13,549 nucleotides of DNA from the NCBI GenBank assembly GCA_003165455.1, contig PLUJ01000330.1, forward strand, positions 2,215 through 15,763, given 5' to 3'. This document shows, piece after piece, positions 7,738-13,549 of the stretch; positions within the stretch are counted from its first letter, which is position 1; every line of letters starts with the position of its first letter. The DNA is from Acidobacteriaceae bacterium (GTDB lineage: Bacteria; Acidobacteriota; Terriglobia; Terriglobales; Acidobacteriaceae). The notes under the pieces were generated by a model. The model worked only from the letters and a program-made list of their open reading frames with translations, did not search any database and was not told the origin of the DNA. The position numbers and the translations under genes were made by a program.

Positions 7738-8010
7738 CTATGCGGAGACAGAAGCGGATCGCGCAGCGAGCTTACTCTGAACATAGGCCGCGGTTTTATT
7801 TACTGAGTCCAGGTTGTTGGTATTGACTTCATCATCTTCCACTTGAATCGCAAAATGTTCCTGCAGAAAAACCACGAACTCCACCACTCCGTGCGAATCG
7901 ATCACGGTATCGAGTAGAGCAGTATCGTCCGTCAGTTCTTCGTTCCGCCCAAAGAGGAAAGTCTCAATCAAGAAACTTCGGATTTCTTCATGAATGTCGG
8001 CTACCTGCAT
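7738..8010 (-). CDS. Stand-alone acyl carrier protein
   Basis: This small acidic 90-residue protein has the four-helix carrier-protein pattern. The phosphopantetheine site is IDSHG with Ser39; the usual DSL is DSH here. The flanking LLDTVIDSHG (32-41) and VVEFVVFLQEHFAIQVEDDE (42-61) match the carrier-protein subgroup often found beside AMP-dependent ligases (IDSxGVxE pattern) rather than fatty-acid AcpP. Helix IV is TAAYVQSKL (73-81). It would carry an acyl or aminoacyl group as a thioester for transfer to another molecule. The AMP ligase five genes downstream is the obvious candidate to load it; no PKS or NRPS module and no phosphopantetheinyl transferase are in the window. AAAGGA sits 4 nt before the ATG. 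It follows the glycosyltransferase pair after 45 bp. The fold is firm; the cargo is unknown. Confidence 0.88.
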   Translation of the reverse strand: MQVADIHEEIRSFLIETFLFGRNEELTDDTALLDTVIDSHGVVEFVVFLQEHFAIQVEDDEVNTNNLDSVNKTAAYVQSKLAARSASVSA

Positions 8011-8014
8011 ATTT

Positions 8015-8020
8015 TCCTTT
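8015..8020 (-). promoter_or_regulatory. Shine-Dalgarno for the acyl carrier protein gene
   Basis: The minus strand reads AAAGGA four nt before the ATG at 8010. It is moderately strong, closely spaced, and decides this start. Confidence 0.6.
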
Positions 8021-8055
8021 TCGTTGTGGCAAGTTCTCTGACACTGCCAAGTAGT

Positions 8056-8634
8056 CTAGGCTTTTCTTGTCATGTAAGAGACCAGAGGCGACGCAGCTTT
8101 TGCCGCAGCAGCCGATTCAGGTGATCCGACGGAGACCGGCGGATCGAGTTCGGCAAGGGTGCCATCCATGAAGGCTCGAATCGTTGCAATCAGGCGGGGC
8201 GAAGCCTCAGGATTGATAGGATCCATCGCCGTCAAAGTGAGAGCGTAGTCGAGCTTCTGGGCAAAATCCTTTTGATTATCCGCTACGATAACGCGGCCTC
8301 GCGAACCGAAGCGCTCTGCAGTCGCCAGTTGATGGTCGTTGCGAGTTTCGCGCAGGAACCCGCGACGCGGCATCACCACAATCGGTTTGCCGATTTCGAG
8401 CGCAGAGATAATGGAACCCATTCCCGCATGGGCAATAACCACACTTGCCGCCCGAATGACCCGGTTAAACTCCGACGGCTCGAGAAACTTGGTGAATTCA
8501 ATGTTTTTCGGCCGAAAGCTTGAAGCGCCTATCTGGGCCAGAACATCGAAACGACCGCGCGACCCAGCCCATTCGTCGACTGCACGAATAAGACGGTCGA
8601 ACGGCTCTTGCGAACCAACAGTGGCGAAAATCAC
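8056..8634 (-). CDS. Glycosyltransferase catalytic subunit, Alg13/PssE-like (GT28 C-terminal domain)
   Basis: The 192-residue protein is a single GT28 C-terminal (UDP-sugar-binding) domain. It begins MIFATVGSQEPFDRLI, has the donor-binding HAGMGSIISALEIGKPIVVMPR region (69-90) and NDHQ (99-102), all typical of Alg13, PssE and the C-half of MurG. Such proteins work only with a membrane-anchored Alg14/PssD partner, which is the gene immediately upstream; together they add a sugar to a lipid-linked acceptor at the cytoplasmic membrane face. The start is a GTG at 8632-8634 overlapping the partner's TGA (GTGA junction), with a full AGGAGGT five nt before it. That supports equimolar, coupled synthesis. 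An alanine- and proline-rich tail (about 142-192) extends past the core domain and has no family match. Confidence 0.88.
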   Translation of the reverse strand: MIFATVGSQEPFDRLIRAVDEWAGSRGRFDVLAQIGASSFRPKNIEFTKFLEPSEFNRVIRAASVVIAHAGMGSIISALEIGKPIVVMPRRGFLRETRNDHQLATAERFGSRGRVIVADNQKDFAQKLDYALTLTAMDPINPEASPRLIATIRAFMDGTLAELDPPVSVGSPESAAAAKAASPLVSYMTRKA

Positions 8635-9101
8635 AACACACCTCCTGCATAATGCGGACCTTCACCCTTGGCCAAGTGCGGCCATTGAGTGAGCCAGAGG
8701 TCCGCGTAACGGCCGACGCGCGCGCCCGACATCGAGAGGTCTTCGATGTTGGCCATGCTGTCGATCCATATCGTTCTTGCTCCAAACCACTTCCCCAACA
8801 GCAGCGAAAAGTACCCCGGGGCCGCACCTGTCGATATGACAACCCCCGGTTTCTCCTTGATAAAGATCCAGATCAGATTGAACGCCAGAATCATCAACCC
8901 AAGTTTGTTCCACCGGGTTGCATCATGTACGGAATAGAATTTGTTATCCGGCACTTGCGAGCGATAAGAATCGATCACCGTGACGTAGACGACCTCGGAG
9001 TCCGCAAACGCCGGTGTAACCCGGCGCAATTGCACCCAATGGCCGCCACTGGAAGCTACCGCCAATACTTTGTCCCGATTGGGATTCCCCTTTACAGACA
9101 T
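8631..9101 (-). CDS. Glycosyltransferase membrane-anchor/acceptor subunit, Alg14/PssD-like
   Basis: The 156-residue protein matches the N-terminal half of MurG-like enzymes: an N-terminal glycine-rich loop VASSGGHWVQL (15-25), a hydrophobic helix LGLMILAFNLIWIFI (67-81) that probably anchors it to the membrane, STGAAPGYFSLLLGK (90-104), and TIWIDSMANI (110-119), where eukaryotic Alg14 and PssD are conserved. It recruits the catalytic Alg13-like subunit encoded by the next gene and binds the lipid-linked acceptor. The ATG at 9099-9101 overlaps the deacetylase end by 10 bp and is preceded by GAGGGA (tccctc at 9105-9110). Its last codons contain the Shine-Dalgarno of the partner gene. In other exopolysaccharide loci such pairs transfer glucuronic acid or galactose; the sugar here is not determinable. 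Confidence 0.88.
   Translation of the reverse strand: MSVKGNPNRDKVLAVASSGGHWVQLRRVTPAFADSEVVYVTVIDSYRSQVPDNKFYSVHDATRWNKLGLMILAFNLIWIFIKEKPGVVISTGAAPGYFSLLLGKWFGARTIWIDSMANIEDLSMSGARVGRYADLWLTQWPHLAKGEGPHYAGGVL
8640..8646 (-). promoter_or_regulatory. Strong Shine-Dalgarno for the Alg13-like GTG start
   Basis: AGGAGGT sits five nt before a GTG start that overlaps the Alg14-like stop in a GTGA junction. The strong site explains how a non-ATG start is used and fixes the start at 8634. The surrounding 12 nt (ATGCAGGAGGTG) are identical to the site upstream of the MetA-like gene. Confidence 0.85.
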
Positions 9102-9790
9102 AATTCCCTCAGTGGTACGACGTTGAGCGCTTCTTGCCGCGCAACGTCAAGAAGTGACGCGGTTAGTTCGAGCACATAACGATTGCGCTCGTGCGTCCGG
9201 TCCAGGTCGTGCATCAAGACGATTCCTCCACCCGACCGTCGCACTTTGTCAGCCACTTCGGTTGGGGTGGGAAGAATTTCTTGCGTGTCGCCTGAATCAA
9301 TGGTCCACCACCAGACCGGAGCTTTCCGGCGGCGAATCGACCAGTACGTGGGGAGGGTCATCTTGCCGTAAGGCGGACGGAACATCCCGTCCGGTTGAAT
9401 CCAACGCGAAAGACTTATATATCCATCTTCTATGTCCGCCACCGATTGCCAGGGCAGAGTCTTCCACGCGTTGAGGTGTCGATCGGAATGGCAGCCGATG
9501 TCATGGCCTTCTCGCAAAACACGATCAGTAATTCCGGAGTAATCGCGAGCATGCCGTCCGAGCATGAAAAACGTGGCCCGCGCGGAGCGATTCTTGAGTA
9601 AGTCGAGAAGCGGTTCGGTGAGCGCAACGCTGGGGCCATCGTCGTAAGTCAGCGCCAGCATTCGCTTCTTTACCATTTGCCTCTCAACGCGGCCCATGCG
9701 ATAGCGGCGCCAAAGCCAAGGAGAGAAATAGAGAGCGGGAACGGCCAGTCCTATTGTGGCCACTAGGGCCGTTTTTATCGTGTCGTCCAT
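9092..9790 (-). CDS. Polysaccharide deacetylase (NodB homology domain, CE4), membrane-anchored
   Basis: The 232-residue protein has the five CE4 motifs in order: TYDDGP (48-53, catalytic-base and metal aspartates), HSDRH (101-105, metal histidines), RPPYG (138-142), WWTIDSGD (161-168) and IVLMHD (190-195, catalytic histidine). All active-site residues are present, so it should be an active metal-dependent N- or O-deacetylase of an amino-sugar polymer or oligosaccharide. Residues 6-27 are hydrophobic and followed by the basic RRYRMGRVERQ, which suggests a single N-terminal membrane anchor. Topology (periplasmic catalytic domain or the reverse) is not settled by sequence alone. It lies between the GT2 gene (47 bp gap) and the Alg14-like gene (10 bp overlap), placing it inside the glycan-assembly block. 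No clear Shine-Dalgarno precedes the ATG. Confidence 0.92.
   Translation of the reverse strand: MDDTIKTALVATIGLAVPALYFSPWLWRRYRMGRVERQMVKKRMLALTYDDGPSVALTEPLLDLLKNRSARATFFMLGRHARDYSGITDRVLREGHDIGCHSDRHLNAWKTLPWQSVADIEDGYISLSRWIQPDGMFRPPYGKMTLPTYWSIRRRKAPVWWWTIDSGDTQEILPTPTEVADKVRRSGGGIVLMHDLDRTHERNRYVLELTASLLDVARQEALNVVPLRELCL
9105..9110 (-). promoter_or_regulatory. Shine-Dalgarno for the Alg14-like gene
   Basis: GAGGGA lies three nt before the ATG at 9101, within the last codons of the deacetylase gene. It supports the overlapping start and coupled translation. Confidence 0.6.
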
Positions 9791-9837
9791 TTTGCGGTTG
9801 GGCTTAAGGGGGAGGAGTATTTGATCGAAAGAAATAT

Positions 9838-10680
9838 CTAGGCGGTAGCGCGAGATGTTTTATCGCGCTCCCAACCCACCGCGCCAGCGCGCAACCGTCG
9901 CTGGGCTCTCCGCTTCGCGATTACCGTTACAAAGCAATAAACTCCAAGCTTGCACCATAGTTGCGGGTTTTTCGCTAGTCCGACGAGCGATCGAAGATTA
10001 CTCTCTCCTCTGTGCTTCCACCCTTCGGGAAAGAGTCTCGCCAATTCGTACGAACCGTAATGGGAGCGAGTCTTGGTGATAATCAGGTGCTTGATACTGC
10101 GCGGCGGATATACGGTTGATTGGGCCGAAGCGAGCGTTTCGCGCTCATTTTCGAGGAACTGTATGCGGACGTAACCATCGTCCGCGGTAACCGCCGGAAA
10201 TTCGCGGAAGCGCGCGCGTCCGGCTGCGGAAAGAGCGTACACTCCTGATCCTCCGATGCCTTGACGGGAGGAGGGAAGATAAGAGCGAATATCGTAGCAG
10301 GCCCGAACCGGCCAGGAGCATCCGGTGAGATCGAAGTTTGGCTGCGGAGCGACGACCAACACATCTCCGCGTTCCAAACGGCGCGCCAAGGTTCGAATCG
10401 CATCCACCGTGAGAACCACGTCGGCATCGCTGTATATCCGCGGGAAACCACAAGCTGCCTGGTCCCCTAAATTAAGCGCGTGCGGCTTGCTCGCGGTTTT
10501 CGTTTCGATCACTCGTACGGGTGGCCCGAATCGCCTTGCCACCGCCGCCGTATCGTCGGTGCAACCATTGCAAACCACAATCACGTCGAGTTCGCGCGGT
10601 CCGGCGCCTTCCGTCATCGCTTTCAGAGTTCGAGCGATCACAGAACCCTCATTATGGGCGGGAATAATAACGGAAATCAT
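9838..10680 (-). CDS. Family 2 glycosyltransferase
   Basis: This is a 280-residue GT-A fold enzyme. It starts MISVIIPAHNEGSVIARTL, has the nucleotide-binding VVCNGCTDDT (35-44), a KPHALNLG turn (65-72), the metal-binding DXD as SDADVVLT (84-91), and a likely catalytic-base region TADDGYVRIQFL (165-176). The C-terminal part has one hydrophobic stretch (LWCKLGVYCFVTVIA, 241-255) followed by a strongly basic tail (KRRAQRRLR), so it is probably membrane-associated. It would transfer a sugar from a nucleotide donor to the growing lipid-linked glycan. I chose the ATG at 10678-10680. A TTG three codons upstream (10689) is possible, but the beta-strand start fits the ATG. Neither has a strong Shine-Dalgarno. 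Donor and acceptor are unknown. Confidence 0.9.
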   Translation of the reverse strand: MISVIIPAHNEGSVIARTLKAMTEGAGPRELDVIVVCNGCTDDTAAVARRFGPPVRVIETKTASKPHALNLGDQAACGFPRIYSDADVVLTVDAIRTLARRLERGDVLVVAPQPNFDLTGCSWPVRACYDIRSYLPSSRQGIGGSGVYALSAAGRARFREFPAVTADDGYVRIQFLENERETLASAQSTVYPPRSIKHLIITKTRSHYGSYELARLFPEGWKHRGESNLRSLVGLAKNPQLWCKLGVYCFVTVIAKRRAQRRLRAGAVGWERDKTSRATA

Positions 10681-10717
10681 GGTTTGCAAAGTTTTTGCTG
10701 GAATTCAATTGGGAAGA

Positions 10718-11380
10718 TCAGCGTCCGGGACTGGCAGAAAGGGCGGCGGCGGATCCCATCACCCATTCGCCCTTGGAACTATCGAATTGCTTGACCACTC
10801 GAGCTGGATTGCCGGTTACAACCGAGTTCGGCGGAATACTGCGGCTTACCACAGCGTTGGCTCCGATCACGGAGTGTTTGCCGATCACAAGGTCTCCCTT
10901 GCCGCATACGATGGCCGCTCCATAGCCGATCCAGCAGCCTTCCTCGATGCGGATCGTGCCCCCGCCCGTAATCCCCTGAAACTTGATCGGGACATGGACG
11001 TCTTCAAAAGCGTGATTGTGATCCATGACCAGCACCTGCGGAGCAAAAACCACGTTGCGTTCAAAATGTACGCGATTGATCGCTGAAATCACGCAACGTC
11101 TTCCAATCTTCACACCCTCGTCGAAAAGGATCACGGGTTCGCCGGACTTCGGAGGCTCGGGAATATTAATCCACACGTCGCGTTCGATCAGCACCGAGTC
11201 GCCAATCTGGATGAAAGGTGCGATGGAACGAGGCAGATCGCACGAATAGTGCACATAGAAACTACTTCCGAGAGACGCAAAAGGGTAAAACCATTGCATG
11301 CTCAAGGTACGAAATTTATTCGCAATGCGAGTGATCCATGAGAGCGGATCCTCGGCGCAATATTGGGTTGTTTGCGGCAT
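10718..11380 (-). CDS. Hexapeptide-repeat (left-handed beta-helix) acyltransferase, WbbJ/LacA-like
   Basis: The 220-residue protein has the imperfect hexapeptide repeat of left-handed beta-helix acyltransferases: IGDSVLIERDVWI (59-71), VKIGRRCVISA (90-100), then ITGGGTIRIEEGCWIG YGAAIVCG and VIGKHSVIGANAVVSRSIPPNSVVTGNPARVV (165-196), the last being the family's usual ending. DHNHAFED (120-127) contains the probable catalytic histidine. Members O- or N-acetylate sugars with acetyl-CoA, so decoration of the exported glycan is the likely role; the upstream deacetylase-class gene makes the acetylation state a plausible control point. I chose the ATG at 11378-11380, 37 bp after the methyltransferase stop. 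The frame stays open upstream to 11512, but those 44 residues overlap the methyltransferase gene and have no family character. The C-terminal 20 residues are low-complexity (AAALSASPGR). Confidence 0.88.
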   Translation of the reverse strand: MPQTTQYCAEDPLSWITRIANKFRTLSMQWFYPFASLGSSFYVHYSCDLPRSIAPFIQIGDSVLIERDVWINIPEPPKSGEPVILFDEGVKIGRRCVISAINRVHFERNVVFAPQVLVMDHNHAFEDVHVPIKFQGITGGGTIRIEEGCWIGYGAAIVCGKGDLVIGKHSVIGANAVVSRSIPPNSVVTGNPARVVKQFDSSKGEWVMGSAAALSASPGR

Positions 11381-11417
11381 TGTTGGTTGGAGCGTACCGG
11401 TGTGGGCTGGCCGGAGG

Positions 11418-12404
11418 TTAATGTTCAACGCCGGTCCGCTTCTTAAAAACCACTTCCAGGCATGGTCCCGCGCCTGCGAATGCTGCGATATGCACGAGCG
11501 GGGATAGCGCAATGCGAAATGTTTTGCGAACGGCCTTGTGCACGAATCCCGCCGGCGTCGCCTTAGCCTGTGAGGTTGCGGAGAACCCTAATTTTTTCAA
11601 TACGCTTGAATAGACATAATTGATGCTGCGTTCGTAATAGGAACACGCGGGCGTCTGTACGCAAATCTCCTCAAATCCCAGTTCGTTCATGAGGTAACGC
11701 AAGGAACGCGGAGAAAAATGAGAAAGGTGCCGCGGCAATTCCAGGCCAAACCAGTGGGTGCCGAACAGCCCCGCTTCCCATGAATCGATGTTGGGCATCA
11801 TCGCATAAAAGATTCCGCCCGGCTTCAGCCACTCCTGCACTTTGGACAGGAACTGTCGCGGGGAGTAGACGTGCTCTAGAACGTCGAAACAGGTGATCAC
11901 GTCGAAGGTGTTTGGTAAAAATGGAGCTTCCATCGCATCTCCGACGAAAACTCTCGCTCCGGTGGTTGCGCGCGCACGTTGTGCTGTGGATTCCTCCATT
12001 TCGATTCCGTAGAGACTCCAGGCCGGATTCATCATCGTGCTCAGAAAGCCTCCCGAGCTGCACCCAATGTCCAAGAGATCTCCGCCCGCTTTGTGCCGCG
12101 AAATCATCTCCACCTGGCCCTTCCACCGATCCATCGCCGACCCTTCACCAGCCGTTACAATGGCCCTGTGATAATCCTCGGTATAGTGTTCCCCCATTTG
12201 CGCCGGTATAGGCGGATCGTGAAGCCATACGGCGTTGCAGTCGTCGCAACGCATGAGCCGATAGACCTGCGTCCTCAGATGGAAACGATCCGGCGCCGTC
12301 AGAAAAGGCGCAAGATGATGGCCGCCGCAAGTGGGACAGGTTGTGCCGGTCATACTTTCGGCGACGGTTATAGTATTGTTGTCGGTTTCAAGTGTGCTAG
12401 TCAT
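11418..12404 (-). CDS. Class I SAM-dependent methyltransferase with N-terminal zinc ribbon
   Basis: The 328-residue protein opens with a four-cysteine zinc-ribbon, CPTCGG (23-28) and MRCDDCNAVW (51-60), then a Rossmann methyltransferase core: LLDIGCSSGGF (110-120, SAM loop), LYGIEMEES (131-139, acidic residue for ribose), VFVGDAMEAPF (152-162), FDVITCFDVLEHVYSPRQFL (167-186) and LKPGG (193-197). Proteins of this architecture are frequent in O-antigen and exopolysaccharide loci and are thought to methylate sugars or glycan ends. It lacks the C-terminal domain of the sugar C-methyltransferases of the TylC3/NovU type, so C-methylation is not implied. Hydrophobic residues near the C-terminus (about 298-312) might bind membrane. 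It follows the flippase gene after 75 bp. The start codon is an ATG with no good Shine-Dalgarno; a later ATG (Met18) would still keep the zinc ribbon. Confidence 0.88.
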   Translation of the reverse strand: MTSTLETDNNTITVAESMTGTTCPTCGGHHLAPFLTAPDRFHLRTQVYRLMRCDDCNAVWLHDPPIPAQMGEHYTEDYHRAIVTAGEGSAMDRWKGQVEMISRHKAGGDLLDIGCSSGGFLSTMMNPAWSLYGIEMEESTAQRARATTGARVFVGDAMEAPFLPNTFDVITCFDVLEHVYSPRQFLSKVQEWLKPGGIFYAMMPNIDSWEAGLFGTHWFGLELPRHLSHFSPRSLRYLMNELGFEEICVQTPACSYYERSINYVYSSVLKKLGFSATSQAKATPAGFVHKAVRKTFRIALSPLVHIAAFAGAGPCLEVVFKKRTGVEH

Positions 12405-12479
12405 GGAATGATTTACTTTACGTACCTGTCCTTCTGCTCTTCGACATTCAACGGCTGGCCCTAGATGGTTGAGAATCTG

Positions 12480-13549
12480 CTAGAAGGCGACTTTTTCGTG
12501 ATTGCGCAAGAAGGCAAACGCCCAGAAAGCATAAGCGAGCGCGCAACCCAGTGTCCCCAGCAAAATATTTGCAGTCGGCCGTGATAGCTGGACGAACGGA
12601 TGGGTCAAAAGCCAGATCAAAGGGATGATCAGGGATAGCAGTAGGCCGTACCCAAAAGGCTTTGCGAATTCAATCAGGCTGAGATCGGTGAGCTTGCGAA
12701 TTCGAACCAATTGGAAAATAAAGCCAGTCACAACTGCAGCCAGACACGCAAGTTGACCTCCAGCAAGCCCAAACCATCGCGCGCAGGGGTAAACCAGTGC
12801 AATCATCAGGACTGCCATAATCGCGACGGCGCGGCGGTGCAGCTGAGGTTCGCCTCTTCCGTAGAAAAGAACTGTGATCTGACCATTCAGAATATTAATG
12901 AGTGCAACACAAGCCGCAAGCATCAACGGCAAGGTTGCGGCGCCGTAGCGCGGTCCGTAAAAAAGTGTAAGCAGCGAGTGCCCGCAGAAAAATATAAATA
13001 CAACGGCGGGCAAGCCCAATTGCACCAACATGGACGTTACTTGAAGCAAGATCCGGTTCTCTCGAACCTTGTCTCCCTGTACTTTCGAGAATGTGGGAAG
13101 CAGAGTCTGTCCAAGTAAATTCATCAGAAAGCCAGCCGGTGTTTGCACCAGATAGATGCCCATCACGTATAGCCCCAGATCTGCAGGAGAATAAAGCTTG
13201 GCCAGCACGAAAACGTCAGCGCGGGAAAAGACCAGATTTAAGAAGGACAATCCAAATAAGCGGCGCGAGAATTGCAAAAGATCGCGTGCGGCTTCCCTGT
13301 CCCAGGAAAATGACGGAAAATAAGGACAAAAGACATACGATAACAGGCACCGCATGGCGCTTTCCGCCAAATTGCCCAGAACCAGGGCCCACACATCCCG
13401 AATGAAAAGACTCAGAAGCAGGGTGATGACTACCCCTGCGATCCCTCCTCCGTGGTGGATCAATGCCCACTCTTTGAACCGCATGTTCTTGATAGCGGCG
13501 TAAGCCTTCGAACTTAATGTGCCTTCGAAAATTACACCGAGCGCAATCT
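12480..13549 (-). CDS. Polysaccharide flippase, Wzx/MOP superfamily (5' partial)
   Basis: The reading frame runs off the right edge: 21 more in-frame codons (to about 13547) precede the internal ATG at 13482-13484, so the start is outside. 355 residues are visible and roughly 100 or more are missing. At least eight hydrophobic membrane segments can be seen, for example at residues about 36-51, 161-176, 244-265 and 298-315 of the visible part. The family signature FSRADVFVLAKLYSPADLGLY, followed by LLPTFSKVQGD, is the conserved helix of MOP-type oligosaccharide flippases. It moves undecaprenyl-linked glycan units across the inner membrane. As first gene of the visible minus-strand series, it anchors the glycan-export role of the neighbouring glycosyltransferase, deacetylase and acyltransferase genes. 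A related lipid-II-type or O-antigen flippase is the main alternative. Confidence 0.9.
   Translation of the reverse strand, partial: IALGVIFEGTLSSKAYAAIKNMRFKEWALIHHGGGIAGVVITLLLSLFIRDVWALVLGNLAESAMRCLLSYVFCPYFPSFSWDREAARDLLQFSRRLFGLSFLNLVFSRADVFVLAKLYSPADLGLYVMGIYLVQTPAGFLMNLLGQTLLPTFSKVQGDKVRENRILLQVTSMLVQLGLPAVVFIFFCGHSLLTLFYGPRYGAATLPLMLAACVALINILNGQITVLFYGRGEPQLHRRAVAIMAVLMIALVYPCARWFGLAGGQLACLAAVVTGFIFQLVRIRKLTDLSLIEFAKPFGYGLLLSLIIPLIWLLTHPFVQLSRPTANILLGTLGCALAYAFWAFAFLRNHEKVAF

Noticed and set aside
8015..8050. Inverted repeat TGGCA...TGCCA upstream of the carrier protein as an operator
   Set aside because: Five bases with a 14-nt loop can occur by chance; there is no regulator gene in the window to support it.
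10325..11086. 253-residue plus-strand reading frame opposite the glycosyltransferase and acyltransferase
   Set aside because: It spans the junction of two real minus-strand genes and shows no family features.
11381..11512. In-frame extension of the hexapeptide acyltransferase
   Set aside because: It lies over the end of the methyltransferase gene and has no beta-helix or membrane character; the ATG at 11380 fits the gap.
1..13549. CRISPR arrays, insertion sequences, tRNA or rRNA genes
   Set aside because: No regularly spaced repeats, no transposase motifs or terminal inverted repeats, and no tRNA cloverleaf or rRNA sequence were seen on either strand.

Overview
The window is 13.5 kb of dense, moderately GC-rich bacterial DNA. 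It holds fourteen protein genes, no RNA genes, no mobile elements and no stretch over about 110 bases without a gene. The genes suggest a Gram-negative soil-type bacterium; Acidobacteriota is my guess from overall gene style and codon use, but nothing here proves it. Both ends cut through genes: a thiamine-diphosphate (TPP) enzyme at the left and a polysaccharide flippase at the right.

Layout: the TPP enzyme (positions 2-1453) is the only plus-strand gene. The other thirteen genes lie on the minus strand, head to tail, with small gaps or overlaps (largest gap 108 bp), so they look like one long operon or two adjacent ones. Read in transcription order from the right end, the first block builds surface glycan: a Wzx/MOP-type flippase (partial), a zinc-ribbon SAM methyltransferase, a hexapeptide-repeat acyltransferase, a GT2 glycosyltransferase, a membrane-anchored polysaccharide deacetylase, and a split Alg14/Alg13-type (PssD/PssE-like) glycosyltransferase.

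The second block follows directly: a stand-alone acyl carrier protein, an FAD/NAD(P)H monooxygenase-like flavoprotein, an O-acetylhomoserine sulfhydrylase-family PLP enzyme (MetY), a divergent homoserine O-acyltransferase of the MetA family, a TIGR00027/LCM-type O-methyltransferase, and an AMP-forming acyl-CoA/acyl-ACP ligase. It converges on the TPP enzyme with only 19 bp between the two stop codons.

Reading them together (inference): block one makes, trims and exports a lipid-linked exopolysaccharide or capsule. Block two looks like a small tailoring or biosynthetic module. An acid is activated by the AMP ligase and perhaps loaded on the carrier protein; homoserine is O-acylated by the MetA-like enzyme and the activated gamma-carbon is substituted by the MetY-like enzyme; the flavoprotein and O-methyltransferase may tailor the product, and the TPP enzyme may supply an acyloin or aldehyde. 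MetA plus MetY can equally be plain homocysteine synthesis. The most interesting possibility is that this sulfhydrylase pair makes an unusual amino acid for a secondary metabolite or for decorating the glycan. No known named system is recognised as a whole.
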